Positions 11,917-26,500 of a stretch of DNA of 64,000 nucleotides are shown here, piece by piece; position 1 is the stretch's first letter; every line of letters begins with the position of its first letter. A model generated the notes under the pieces. The model worked only from the letters and a program-made list of their open reading frames with translations. It ran no database searches and had not been told where the DNA came from. The position numbers and the translations under genes are program-made. This stretch comes from Mactra quadrangularis (taxonomy: Eukaryota; Mollusca; Bivalvia; Venerida; Mactridae): NCBI GenBank assembly GCA_025267735.1, contig CM046304.1, positions 18,912,620 to 18,976,619 on the forward strand. Reading direction: 5' to 3'.

Positions 11917-14271
11917 CACGCTGTTTTAACAGTCGAAAATGTTCTCATTTGTTTTATTGCGTGGTATTGTGAGCCCACCTTATTTTTGTTCCAATATTTT
12001 TACAGCTATTTCGTCACGCATTGCTATTTCATCCAATAAAGGGGAGTAACCGCTGCGGGAATTTAGCTTTATTCATGCTATTAGAATTATTTTGGATATC
12101 TTCTTCCGTGCTATATATTACAAAACAAACCACGTGATGTACACCATTATACATAGATGTAATAGATGTAATTCATGTTGTAGAATGTGTGAAAAAAATC
12201 ATATGTTTAATCATTACAATGTATCAATATATACTGCATGTACCAGTTGAATGCTGAAAGGAGTTTGCAGTTCAATAGCATCGTAAGTCTTGATATGGGG
12301 GCTTTAAGCCTAAAAATCTAGCGCATATTTCTCACAGTGCATGTCAATATAAAAAACCAGCACAGATATACAGCGTAAATACATCTAATTTAATTTAAAT
12401 GTAATTGCATTTTTACTACAGTTATATTGGTACCTAGATTATATTGTTAATGCAAGAACAGTCGGTCAAATGTCTGTCTGCATTTCTGATTTACGTAAAG
12501 ACAATATAAAATATATATTAAAACTATGTATTTATTTACAATGCAATTTTTACGACAGTCTGGATACAGAAATGGCATTAGATAATGTAAGCAAACTGCA
12601 CATGGTTCAAAATGTCCCTGTAACCTGTAGACGTATTTAGCTCATTATTAGGTCATGTGCACAGTTATTGCCAATTAATGTTTTGAGAAATAGCAGCTGA
12701 AGAAAATTAATTCGCCTTCATTTAGTTAAATACCAGGATCTTGATGCAGATTTGCCATGACTCTCATTGCTTTTTTTCATATTTGACGTTTTGTGGTCTT
12801 CGAGAAGGTTGGTCATTGCCAATATTAAAGCCTACTTCTAAACCAAGTAGGAAACTTGTCAACCATAGGTTATGGTGTGTGCTAAGTACTGTTAAGCATG
12901 TTAAAGTTAACGACCAGAGATCTAGGGCTGTCCAGGAAGAGTGAGTTAGGTGAAGATATAACTGAACATTTATTGATATAGGATATTTTTTCTGTCTTGG
13001 TTTATAAGTTATAAATAGTGCTCTTTTCTTAACCAATATGTTTATCATCGAAAGAAAAACCATAAAATATGTCAATCTCATTTTCACTCTCTGAAGTACC
13101 CAGACGTATGGATGAATTCAAAACCATTGCTACATAAAATATGCTTATTCTCGAGTGCCCAACTGTACGTACTGATTATATATAATATTGTTGGTGTGAA
13201 CATTTAAGAAGTGTTACACACCAGTTTGAGAACAGGGATACTCGTTTACACCACAGTTCTATCTTCAGTTAACAAATAGCTGTCTTGACAGAAAGAAATG
13301 TTTGTAACGCGTTTCAATACTTTGAGCTTTTTGATTTTTCTGTACCCTTTGAGGACGAAGCGATTGTAATCTGATTTCTCTAGAATAATATTTATTTGAA
13401 ACAACTATGCATAGTAACCTTAACTAGACCAAGAAAATTTGGGACTTTTAATGTTTACATCATCAAATACATGTATTTTGTAATGGGGGAAACCCCGCCA
13501 ATTTCCATTCAGTAAATTACTTGTACTGTGACGCCACTTGTAAAATCAAAGCGCTAATAGCGCAGTCGGACATGAGGTTTTAATAGAATATATAAAAAAC
13601 ACGGGATAATATAACACACGAGAGCGAAACAAGGGGACTTTCCATTATATAAGCCGGATTTGATATACTTTAATTGCACAAACAGCATATCGTCGGCTTG
13701 TTAACGCGTAATGCGAACTATATTAATTGAAGTAGTAATTATCCCTTGAATTGCGCATGCACGGCCTAATGTAATCATCCGCGACAAATTTTAATGAGGA
13801 TTTGCTGCAGTCCGCTACTAAACATGGGGAAACCCCCATGCAAAAAGAACCATATGATTCAGGGAATATATAATCAAATACATTTAACCCACCGTTTACT
13901 TCTCTGTATTACCGCGTTTCTGAAAACATGATATTACATGTATACTGTTTTTTCTTATGAAGTTTATGATTTCTTAATAAAGATAAAAAAACAAAATTTT
14001 CGGATATCCACTTACTCGAAACTTACGTAGTTGATTTTCTGATAATCTTTAAAGAAACAAAAATAAGTATCTGACCTGGTTTGTTGTTATCTGTTGCTGT
14101 GCATTCTGTCACACTTCTAACACCTTTTTCTTACATGTAATGTATATAATTCAGTGTTATTGTTCGATGTACTTACTGTTCCTAGACATACTAAGATTTT
14201 ATAATCTAAAACATTTGAAACAGTTCTAAGGACATATATGATAATCTGAGACCATTTATTGTCCTATTTGA

Positions 14272-14548
14272 ACCCGGGTCGTAAGCGCAGTTGGTAGCGC
14301 GCCTGCATTTCGATCCTAGTGTCCCAGAGGGGTACGGGTTTGAATTCCACCCGGGGAAGTTATACCCTTCCATGCAAATTTGTCAATTTTACGATGTGAA
14401 TTTTCCTCCATTGATAAGGTATATGGAGAAGTTTCCAGCCTTGTGGAAGAGTAGGTGAGTACTGGTTATAGACAAGGGTCCAGAAAAGCTAGGTTAGGTG
14501 CGCTGGACTCCGTAGAATAACTAAAATGTGTGACACCTAGTAACAATT
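14272..14548 (+). mobile_element. tRNA-derived SINE, family B
   Basis: Head cccgggtcgtaagcgcagt with A box AGCGCAGTTGGTAGC and B box GGGTTTGAATTCC. It is flanked by 14-base target duplications, attgtcctatttga (14258-14271) and actgtcctattcga (14549-14562). It aligns with the reverse complement of 27714-28007. Confidence 0.9.
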
Positions 14549-15518
14549 ACTGTCCTATTCGATACCGTGACAGGACGAAAAATCTAAGGAAGCAACATGA
14601 ACATACTCGGTGAATTGCTTATGCCGAGAACAACATTTTTATCATGAATACAATCGGCTACAGCTAACTAAAAAATGATTATTCGAGTAATTCTTTTTTT
14701 AATTACAGTTTTTACATTGAAAATAAACTGTGGTATTAAAATTACTGTCACAATGGTAAAAAAAGAATCGTACGTCCCATAGAACAAATGCGATGTCAAT
14801 TCAGAAATAATAGGCAAAAAATGAAGTTAATAATCAGGTTATTTAATTAAATAAAATGAATGTTTTAAGTTATAAGATGATCGCTTTGTGATTTGACACA
14901 ACTGCAAAGAGACATTGCGTTTACACTCTTGGGAAGCTTAAATGTTAAAGTAAACAAAAAAACGTCTACAAAAGGGATTTATGTCCGTAAAAAGAAACGA
15001 GCAATCGTAATTGTCTTTGTTTTAATTGGTAATTGTGTTTGTTTTTTGTGTGCAACTTTTTCGAATTCGCGAGAAACTTGTTCTATATATGTTACAGTAA
15101 AGACGTTGGTATTTGGAAAATGTTACATGAATTGATTTTGCGTATTTTGTTTTGAATGGTGTTATTTTCTGTTATTCTCACCGGATTTTAAGACTTTTAT
15201 TATTGGCTTAACGAATTTTTATAATACAAAGTAGTTTTTTTCTGTGATTTCGCAATGAGCATATTGATTAAAAACTAAAATGTTATTAATAATTTCCAGA
15301 AAAAATAGTGTCGTATTCAACCATTTTCAGACATAGTGCGGTGATCATTCATCCAACTACAGGTCCCTTGACAGACCTTGAATTCGGGACCCAAACATAG
15401 TATTAGGCACCATACGTCCACTAGAGTTAGAAAATTGTCCAACTTAATACAGAGGTAGGCGGATGATGTCCGTAGATTTTATTTCACGATCAAACTTATC
15501 TAATATATGAACGTTGGT

Positions 15519-15560
15519 CCTAGGAATCGAACTCACGACCATTTGATTCGTAGGGTATGA
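15519..15560 (-). mobile_element. SINE head fragment (tRNA-like)
   Basis: TGGTCGTGAGTTCGATTCC on the minus strand is a good B box with its flank. No A box is visible, so this is a truncated copy; the 200 bases on its tail side may belong to it. Confidence 0.45.
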
Positions 15561-16321
15561 TTGAGCTTATTTCTCGTGCATATTGATTATTGATGTAAAA
15601 TCCATCTTCTCCTTTGGTAAAAATAAACAGCGTATTTGTATAAACTTTAAATTTAAAAACGCTCTTTATTTTACTCTCCTTTTCTTGTCTTACGAAAGCA
15701 TTGGATCTGAATTGGTATCTATCAAAGCCATAGCAATGGTGCTGTACCAGAGCTCATGGTATTGGATCAGGCGACTGTGGTTCCCGGCCTCGGTAGGGAA
15801 TAATCTTCCATAGAATTTGGACATTCGAAACTAGTTTTCCCACGTAATGGGTATATGTTGTCTGCTATTTGTTGAATGGGAAACTAGCAATGATAAAAGG
15901 TAGTCCGGGAAAGTCCGACTACTGCTATAACTATTGGAGTATTTCGTTGGTCATTCACTATCGTATAAATACAGAAAATAAAACAAAACCCTGCAATACT
16001 TAAAGCAGTAACACTAATTGTGAAAGCCAAAGAAATTACCCTTAGCTACTCACATCATGTGCGCAATCTCAGCGATTAGAAGCCTTGCTGTCAAAGCAAT
16101 AAAGCATTTTTGTTGCTAATATTAAGCAGCTGTAATTATGTTTGGGAAATCACAAAATATACGATAATATGCATTATTCTTTACAGCGAACAAATTAAAA
16201 AACTATGATAGATCTTCTTTCTATGGTCAAAACATAGTTTTGTTTTATTTCCGTAATTGATCAACAGTAAATTCACATTGAAATACTTCTATGTTATAAA
16301 CAACTTCAAACTAATTTTGTT

Positions 16322-16518
16322 TAGCTTGATTGTGAAACAAGTTCGTACAACTTATATTTACAATTTTCGAGTCTGTTTCCTGGTGCCACAGTACTGAGCT
16401 ATGTAGATAAAGTTTCTTGCTCAAGAAAACAACAGTGTTGGTCTTGGATGAGATTCGAAGCAGAGCGGATCTGGCTATCCGATGACTACCAGTCCAACGT
16501 TGTAATCATTCGGGTGCT
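16322..16518 (-). mobile_element. tRNA-derived SINE, family C
   Basis: Degenerate minus-strand tRNA-like head (GCTTCGAATCTC), a core with ttcttgctcaagaaa and a tail agcttgattgtgaaacaagt. The same tail occurs at 34338 and, inverted, near 49070. Confidence 0.7.
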
Positions 16519-17309
16519 GAAATGTTGTATTAAATTATTACTTAACATTACATTCAAATAAATTAGTTTACCACTTTTACCAAGAAAATCCTTTCTCATG
16601 TTTTATACGTTGCAGCAATATGCATACATATCATAATTATTCGGACAATCTTTGTTGTATTTTCTAGAACGCTGAAATGAGTACTAGCTAAAGGGAAAGA
16701 CCAAAGGCTCGATGTCCGCTACCTCGAACTACCCACATAGTCGAACTTTATACGTGCCACCAAAGTTTTATCTTCTTTATTTATGTAAAATAGCACCCAG
16801 ACATCTAGCGAGAATTTAAGTGTTGTAATGAAGTCAAATTCAGAAGCGTCAAACACCCGGTTCTCTCGAACTATGTATCACAAAACCTTCGAGCATTCGA
16901 ACTTTTACTGTTCTTTATAATAAGAAATAAAAACAAGTAAAATTACTTAATATATTTCTGTTAAATAATTTAATAAATTATAAATGCCAAAAATAGATGC
17001 AAATATTATACTCAATGATTTTGTTAGTAATTTCTTTGAAATGAATCGAAACCCTTATGTGGCATTACTTCCACCGATAATTTATGTGTAACTAAACTTT
17101 TTACTATTTCAATAATATTGTGTTTGTTCACAGATCATATTTCACCCCAAAAATAAAAATAATAAAATATACACCCTTTATTTACACTAATTCTGGTGAT
17201 AATGTACTTTTATGTTTAACTGTATTTCAAAGTGCCCATTGCTATTCATGTAACCATCTTAATTTCACGTCCTTGTTGAGTAAGGTGGATATCATTTAAA
17301 AATGTCATG

Positions 17310-17315
17310 TTTATT
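17310..17315 (-). terminator. Candidate polyadenylation signal of the elevenin-type gene
   Basis: TTTATT on the plus strand reads AATAAA on the minus strand about 260 nt after the stop codon at 17575. It is a single hexamer in AT-rich DNA, so support is weak. Confidence 0.3.
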
Positions 17316-17574
17316 TGCCAAATACAAATAATACTTCAGTAATTGTATATAGTACATGTATATCATCCGTATTAATTAAAACCTATTTTGTTAATAGTAT
17401 GTTGAAGTTTGTATATAGCGTGTGCATATTACAATCTTTACTTAAAGCTTCATTTTAAACTTAAAAATCATTTTGATGTTTCCTTTTTTCTATGTTGACG
17501 AGTAAAATCTGAATTAATATTTAAAATTTAGACTATTGTAGAACCCATCGACTTCCAATGTTTCACAGAGGGCA

Positions 17575-20500
17575 CTATACATTACGAATGTTTTCATATT
17601 CAACGAATGGAACTGACCACGGATCATCTGCGTCCTGAAAAGACATAATATTCATATATTTTAATCGTAAAAAATTGAAACACGTAAGTCAAAGCTTATA
17701 TATAGTGTCAAAAGGAAACAATCTCATGCTGTCAGGCGCAAACATATTGTGTCCTCTGACCACAGTATTAGGCCGGGCCACTTGCTTAGTGACTAGTAAC
17801 TTAGTAATTCCTTGGCCATAACCTAAGAATAGACTCGGACATATTTAGGCGCCATTTTGGAACAACCTTTGCGTCACATGGCCAAACATAATACTTAAAC
17901 CAGTGTTGATGTAAATAAATCCACAATCGGTTAGGCGTTGATAAAAGTCTCGTTTTAGTCTATAAATTTGAAATGCATGATTCAATGATATCCGCGAATA
18001 ACATATAACCCTGCTATAGCATAAGAAGTGCATTTCAAAGCCCAATTTGTTTACGACAAGAACTATTTTGCATAGCCATTACGTGAATCATCTGTGCTTC
18101 GCCTCGCGTATGTAGTAAAAACCCGGTGGCATTTGCGGACCCCCACGAATCTTTCCTTGATAATTCATTCAATGAATGGTCGAGGTGTTCCGAATGCTAG
18201 GGACAGAGAGTAGGACCACAGACCACCGCGATATGATTGAAACTTGTCGTAATACGACGTAGAGCAATTAACATAACAATTTGTACCAGTCTGTAAAGTG
18301 TACATGAATTAGTAATCAAATGTAAGTTTCATGTATAAGTAATCAGTTTACAAACCAAGTTTCAATTAGTCTACAGTGTTAATTAACTAAATGTTTTACA
18401 TATTCTAATACAACAAAGAAGTAAGACAAACACTAATTGTTTCTTAGGTACAAAATGACTTTTATGTACTGTGCAATTAATTTATCACGTCTTGATACCA
18501 TTATTTAGATAAGAAAAAGAACTTTTTCAGAATCAAACAAAAAAGTACACGATTTTACATTTATACATGTACAATACAGCCGAATACATAAAAACAGTGC
18601 CGTTTAACAGCCCTTGAACACAATCCTGTTAAAGGATAAATAGAATCACTTTGACCCAACACAAGAATCAAAGAGTCATCTGAGAGCAAATGCCAAAATC
18701 AACATGTGTTAGATTAGCAACATTTGATTCAAAATATTTTACATGAATAAAAAGTTTCACTAATGCATAATCTTTTTGTCCCAAATTGCATTTGTCCAAG
18801 AAGTTTTAGAGGGCACTTGATAAACATGCAAGCAATACTCACTGTAAATACAGGTCTATCTCGATTGGATTTTATTCCTCTAGCAAGTATGATACCTGCT
18901 AATTTGTTCAATGTTGATTTTCTTATATCAATATTACCAAGTTGTGTAGTTTGTCTATTTAGATCAGACGGTCGACTAAAATCTTCATCTGTAACGTCCT
19001 CTAACGCCCTATGAAATATATATCATTGTATGAAGTCTCTGACAAGCAGTTGGAGAAGTAGCAGCATACACAGGGTATACAGTCACGTGATCTTTAGAAT
19101 GTAAACCAATCCATGTTTTTCATCAATTTTGTGCAGCAGGCTTGAATAATAAGTAATACTATGCTGAAAATGCAGGTTGCGACCTGTACGATGTCCTCGG
19201 CTAAGGGATTTTGCACGGCTCTCCTGTGAACTACGAGCACACTCACAGCGACTTGTCAACGCAAGTTTATATAGTGACCATACAAATGAGACATTATTTT
19301 CTAATGTTGGATAGTAATGGTCTATACAGTTACAGAAGTACAATCGTGACAAATGGCAAATACAGTGCGACAAGCCGACTGTAATACAATATATATGTAG
19401 TGTGAAAAGTAATAATATTCTTCAATAATCTAATACTCCAATAATTATAGAGGTGAAGTTTTTTTCAGTGGTATTACAACTTGTCAGAAAGGCAATGCCG
19501 TGTCTAACACATTTTCTTTGGTTGTAGACAGAATATGAAGCTTTATATATGCTTACATAAACCATAACAATCGTTAGAAAAATATGGGGCTGCTTTGTGT
19601 GAGACACGATAAAATTCAATTTCATTAGAATCAGACTTTTCCTACGCTACCACTATACGATCTGATTATCTCATACTGAATTTCCTATTTCAGAGTTCAA
19701 CGCACACATGAAACATTTAGGTGACTTTTGCTGTGCCGTACATTACATTTTAATCATCCGTTTATTGACGGATATATCCAAATCGAACTGAAGTCTGATT
19801 CATCGTGGCGCTGGGTTCTCCATTTCGGGTTAAGATTCTTGTTAGAATATAAATGTGTAATATGACTTTCGATGTCGATTCATATAATAATATAGAAGTA
19901 TTAATGTGTGACGTCACTCAGTTATCAATTCGTGGAGGGACATACGAGTACAAATGTGTGACGTCATATCACTTGTCGAATTTTATGTGGATATAAGAGT
20001 ATAAATGTGTGACGTCACTCAGATATCAATTTGTAGAACGACATACGAGTATAAATGTGTGACGTCATATCAATTGTTGATTGATATAAGGATATAGAAG
20101 TATAAATGTGGTACATCACAAATGAAAGATCAACAGAATATTACTCGAATACGAAAACGTTCAGATATACTGTAGTGTAGGTGAAATGTAAACTTACCTA
20201 TTTATTAAACTTGTGTAAATATCTGAACGTGAAGGACTTCTTTTTGCAGCCACGCCCATACATTTTGGAGCATATGGATATTTCCTGGAAAGAAAAAACA
20301 GAAATTAATGATAATGAAAGTAAAACATGAATCTATAATTTGTGGATACTGTTATTTCCACATAAACTGTTCATATGATTATTTGTTGCTACATTGTAGC
20401 TAGAGGTGAGGCCTGAGAAAATATCGAATCTCTAAAAATTTCAACATTTGCAAATCAAAATAAAAGGTTTATAACTAAGGATTGACGACTACCCCTCACA

Positions 20501-23500
20501 GTCACATTGATATCATATCACTCGATCCGACTGAGTCTTTTTTGTTTACAATATAAACCTTGCAGAGCTGCCTTCTACTGCACAACAACAGTTTTTGCAA
20601 TTTTCCTAAGGCATAATTTTAATTAAATCTAACCTCTGCAGAGTAACGACCTGTAAACGGCAACATAATTTATTCTTTTCCAGTGGGTGTATCAAACCTC
20701 TAAACGTAGCGCTTGTTACAACAATACATATGACAAGCAGAAGTACTTAATATCTAGAATTAAACATTCACACGAATAAATGTTCGATATTTTTTTACTG
20801 AAATTTACGACCTCATGTAAATAGATTGTGTGGACACTCAGAATTCTTTTATTTCCTGTGCTTTCCACTTGTTGCATTGTGGGCGGTAGAACTAAAACAC
20901 GCAATTAATGATCTAAATTCAACAAAATTTAATTATGACACACATTTTATATGTCACTTCTTATGCGCATGCGCAGCATTAGGATTTCACCTGCGAAGGC
21001 TTCTGCTAAATTTTGAATAATTCAAACAGCTTGCAGGAGCTATATTATCTTGAAGACTTCATTGCGCTCTAGGGAAACGAATAGTTAACACCTTATGTTG
21101 ATACAAATTATCGTAGGAGAATAGTATTGAAATCAAAATTTAATTACAGAATAGTGAATCGTTTAATTAACATTAGATTAACACGTCTTCCAATTGCATT
21201 TAATTGGAACAAAAGCCCAATAGGCATCAACAGTTCTTAAAATATGATGATTTGTTTCTTACTAATTGATTTCATTAATTAAAACGTATCGGCCATGAAC
21301 ACATTATAATTGATACGACTGTAGGACAAACAGAACTGAACGAAACTGTATCTTATATCGGAGTTAAAGACCATTAAATAAAGAACATACATGTAGGTCC
21401 GTTCTTTTCAAATCGGTCGTATTAGCGGGGTAGTCTTTAATCGGCTAGGTCGTTTAGCGAGGTGTAAATAGTGTATCAACACAAGTATTTATATTTTGAC
21501 AGGAATCCGATAAGGACACACGAATTATTAATTGACCATGGATCCAAATGACTACACAAAAAAGAACGTTTATAAAAAATTATGTTTGTGAATTATTACG
21601 GATAGTTAATCAATCACCACATTATAAATGGGTGGTCAATAGAAAATTAAATATGAGATTTGCGAAGTGGAATTTGATAATATTTAGCTCTTTCAGAAGC
21701 GAATGTTATGATGACTTGCAACTGTGATCATTCGAAAATAATCGTATTCTAAATAGCTTACGAATACAATGGTATGCATTGGATTTTTAATTCAAAATCA
21801 GGGAATTTAGAGCATTTCTTATTATATAACAATTTTATTATTTAAGTCTGCATGTTTGATTCTTAAAAGGGAATACAATCAAATTAATTGAGTTTATCTA
21901 ACAATACACTGATTTAGACGTATACTCATTTAACGGCTAACATATACATACTCAACGAAAATGTGCATGTTCTTAATAGTTCATTTAACTTATTATAGCG
22001 GGAGTACAGAAAATTTCGACTTCGGTGCACTCACAATAAATATACATGTACATGTTAGTGAGAATATTTGATAATTGGCACCAATGACGTCATTATTATC
22101 AACGAAATATGTAGGTGTCACACTTGGCACGTATAACATACACTTCCGGTTGTGGTCACGTGTCAAGATCACTGAAATATAATTATACATGTAACCACAT
22201 AACACTTCAAATATATATATACATGTACTATGTTTTGTTACTATTCAAGGTTCAGTGGTTGTTCTCTTTAGTACATTTAGGCAATCACTAAGTTCATTTA
22301 CGTCGAAACATGCATTTAAGTCACTATATGAAGATATATTCATCAACAGAGGACTGGACTTGAAAACTGCGTTACAAACATGTCGAAGTTATCAGAACCT
22401 ATCATGCATTTGAGAAACAATAAACTTCTCGTATCACTCTTCTTTCTAAATATGAATTTGACTAAGTGTCAATTTCTTAAAAAAAGTGGGTTTTCTTTTA
22501 TAAGAGCACACTGTTTTCATTTATACCTGATCCAAACTTGTTTTAGAGTTTAATTTATGTAATTCAGATCTGTTAATTTTTCTAAAGACTACATCTTAAA
22601 CATACAGTGATCAAAACTATTGTTTTAAGTATGGTTACCGAATTCTTCTTTCGGTTTAGATCTACTTTCACTTTGAAGAGCAAAAAATAACATAAACATA
22701 TTTAAGCAATTTATGTATTTATTTACAAAATCTTGTTCATTATAGGTTTGCAGTCTAAAACCAGTGCTGCTTTTGATATTGAGCTTTAAACAATTATATA
22801 AAGCCAAGGCTGTTTTGCTTTGGTAAAGCGCCGGATTAAAAAAACGGAGGTCCCGGGTAATAAACCTTACCGCGACAGGTCATAGTCTTCCATGAGACTC
22901 AATGTTTTATAGTTTTAAGGCTTCTTTTTGTAACTCAAACAGGTATTGGTCATGAAGAATGTACTGAAAACGTAGTTTCTTTTTGGTGAATCGATCGGCC
23001 TACACAAATTAATAAACAAATTATATAACTTCATTACAATGTATATGCTTTCCAATGGAATACCGGGAATTATCGGTGAAAAAATATCAATTTGATACTC
23101 CACTGCTTTGAAACAATGAAAATAAATTTGTTATTTCTACAGTTTGGATGCACCGTTCTGAATGCATATCAGACTTAAACAAAAAATAACGCCAGTTTGA
23201 AGCAAATAATTAACAGAAAAGTCGTAGGTGTAAAATCTATTTATTTTACTCGTGAGTAAATGGCGATATTATATTTTCACTCATGGCTACGTCACTCGTG
23301 TGAAAATATTGCATCCTTACCTCACTCGTGAAATAAAAATCAACCTTACACCGAAATAAACAAATATCCACTCTACATATGTCAACATATTGCTTAACTT
23401 GATGCACCTGCTATTTATATTATACCCAACACATCACTACAACCGTTAGTAAACAGAGCTCTTCATACGAAAGCTGGTTAAGTCTTAAGCTTTTACAAAT

Positions 23501-26500
23501 TCATAAAAATGTTGATTTTCGACAAATGATTTACATAACCGCCTCTGTATCGCATGCTAACAATTTGAAAGTAGACACAATTAACCCAAAATCTTTAAAT
23601 TCAGTTTGCTTGAACTTGCATCAGAAATTGTCGATGTTAATAAGATAATATCATTAGAAAGCAATCTTCGATAAATTCCAAATATCGTATAATAATTCTA
23701 ATAAGTAATATACAGTTTTCTTTAAGCTATATCAAACTATGACATAACCTAATATAAGATTTTCCAATCGAACATAGCGCGCAAATTTTCGCACGCTCTG
23801 GGCTTACCTCTGTAATTGGCTTGTATTAAAACACAATGTTATCAATGATACGAAAATGTGAAAATCAAAACTCAATTTGATCGACCGAGATTTTAGTCTG
23901 ATCATACTCTCATTAAATCATTCATTTTATGTCACAATAGCAGTCTACGAAATTAGTGGGTGTCCGGTGACCTGGGGCAACCAATATCTAGTTTGGGCAA
24001 CCCAAAATTTCTTTTGAGCAACCTAATTTCTACAAACGAGATATAGTGCTAGCTGCTAAAATGACCTATTTGGGCATCTACTTTCATATCATAATTCCAT
24101 AGACTGCAATAGGCTTTTTTGAATAAGCAGAAATCCGACGGTCGGACGCGCTGTATGGAGTCTAATGTTTGAAGTCACGCCAAGGATCATTCATTAAGTA
24201 AAAATTTGCATTTGGTTGTTTTACTACAACAACGTGAAAATTAATACTGCTAGGGTCACCAGCTTGGTTTCGAAGATCAGGGATTACCGCAAAATACAGT
24301 AAATAACGGATGAACTTATATCAAAGCTGACTACCTACCCATCCTTAACTTAATACGCAAGTGAAGGTGGGTAATACGATTGTATCGTATTCAATTCTAA
24401 AAGTGAATGATATATTCTCACATAGTCATATGCGTTTTTACTCTTTATTTAACGTGACCTCATCTATATTTTAATATTGATCACATACATTGCTATTATT
24501 AATTTACCTTCTCTTTGTAGAACCTAATGGGTACTCATTCATTTATCACTGTTAGAATAAAAAATCGTACAGCCATCTATATTTTGTTTTTGAATAAATC
24601 ATAAACACTTGTTTTGATGTGCTTATTTCATACCTAGTGCTAAAGCACTCGATATTTTATATTTTTGCCCTTCAAAAATCATGCCTATGTGTTATTCAAC
24701 AACAAAATATATAGACAACTGTACGTTATTTCTTAACTAAACGTCGATACCTTTGTTTAGTTTGTCTGCACTTCTGACTTTGACTTCTAAACCTTGCTCT
24801 AAAAAATCTACTTTCCAACATTTCAAGTCTCAGACAAAATGTTTTAGACATTGTAAGAAAGTCAGAGCAGACTACTCGTATGTTGTCACTCATGTCTCAA
24901 AGACAATAGAGGACAAAAACTGAAGTACTGACGTCTGGTATAACAAGTGCCCGCATAACACTTTCCTCAGACAAGCAAACTTTCAGCCCTCGCAAATATA
25001 CTGAAAAATTTGTGTATGCAGGATAATGATGGTGTCTCTTAGACGTCGAGTATCAGACAGAAGTTTAGAAAAGTAAGGTAGAAGTTACTTTACTGTTTTA
25101 CTTTACAAGCTAAGCAAATTGTAGAAAAAGTCATTTTCATGGTTAATCAATGTTTTCCAAACAGAAGCCACTTGGCTGAAGGTATGTTGCCATAAACTGC
25201 AACAATGTTTTAGCAATTTATACATGTAACCTCTACAATGCAATGATTGAACATACTCAAAATAGCTGCTTCTAAAAGAAACTGTTACATAATCCATGCG
25301 CTGAAAGCAGCAAATGAAATATTTATTAGCAGATCTGTTGCACTTAAGACCATCTTCATTAAAAGATCATTCTAAGCTAGCTCAAATGTGCTTAAATGTC
25401 AGCAGATTAATCAAAAATGCCTTAACCATTAGGGTCCTTTCAAAATCAATACCACCTTAATCCTTAAGCAGTTCTACCAGTTAAAAATACAAGGTCTAAA
25501 AATTTCAACATTAATGAAGATACAGGAATACACCAAATACTCAAATGAGTACCACATAGGCCATTTTTGTTGCTTCATGTACCGAACAAAGAACACTTAC
25601 AGAAACCATTTAGCGACATAACCAAACGATAGTACAATAGTTATACGTTTCAAAAATCCCTTTTAATTACCACGTGCCAAAGGACAAATTCCTTTCTTGG
25701 TGAATAGTTTAAGTACTGAGAAATCATTCTGGAAAACCTAAACAAACGGTAGTATAGTTGTTATATGTTCTAAAAATGGAGTTTCTTTTAACCTGCCAAT
25801 CCTTTTTCATCATCACGTGGTGGTAATGGCAGCCAAAGGAAAAATTCTCTTGGTGAGCATTTAAAGTATTGAGAAATCGTTCTGGAAAAAGAGACTTCTT
25901 GAAACCAATCCGTGGCTTAGCGTGTGCTATTAGTCTGGATTACTCAAGGTTGGAAGCCATAAAAAGTATTTTAGAAAACGCCACGCATTGTTTCAATTAT
26001 ATTTTAAAAATCTAAAAATACTCAAGGCTGATTGGTTTAAATGAATACATGTAAAAACCAGCTCAATACGTGTTCAGGGTTATAGCCATGTGATATATAA
26101 GCACGCCTATAACTAATGAGGTAAACAGAGATTTGTTTTTCGAAACTTTTCATTCCAGACAAATTGAATGCCATTAAATAGCGCGTAAAATAACCATTCC
26201 TTTCTTTCCGATATCCTTATCTATCCTGTGAGTTTTTAGTCGTCGTCTCCAAACTATCCTAGTAACAAAAATTGAATCCAGCGGTGAACGAGACTATGTG
26301 CAAAAATTATCAGTGCAGAGGATTCAGAGAAATCCATTACTAGTCACAGGCTGAAGTGGGTATTCTCGGACATGAAATATAACGTGTTTTTTTATTATTT
26401 TATGTGCTATCGGAATCCGTGATTTTGTTTGGACTAATGCGTTGTTTTTTTTTCTCAAAAATCGAGTTTTTGTTTTCATTCCGAAGATCACCTGACTATA

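Larger units (their letters stand above)
11917..17309. other. Intergenic region between the lectin-like and elevenin-type genes
   Basis: The two genes converge here. I see three SINE copies or fragments (14272, 15519, 16322) and no supported exon. A GC-richer patch at 13480-13840 (between mirrored gggggaaacccc and catggggaaacccccatg) stands out by composition only. Confidence 0.5.

Noticed and set aside
19083..19373. 96-codon minus-strand open frame between neuropeptide exons 2 and 3.
   Set aside because: No recognisable domain and no phase-compatible acceptor and donor pair that would insert it between those exons.
20468..20515. GACTGT (Asp-Cys) near a GT on the minus strand, considered as the neuropeptide N-terminal exon.
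   Set aside because: An in-frame stop lies just upstream with no acceptor between, and the cysteine spacing would be wrong by one residue.
23808..23905. A minus-strand frame starting ATG with a hydrophobic stretch and ending in AG/gtaagc, phase-compatible with neuropeptide exon 2.
   Set aside because: Joining it would lose the first cysteine of the mature peptide. The exon at 46282-46367 supplies that Cys in the exact place along with a better signal peptide. It remains possible as an alternative first exon but is unsupported.
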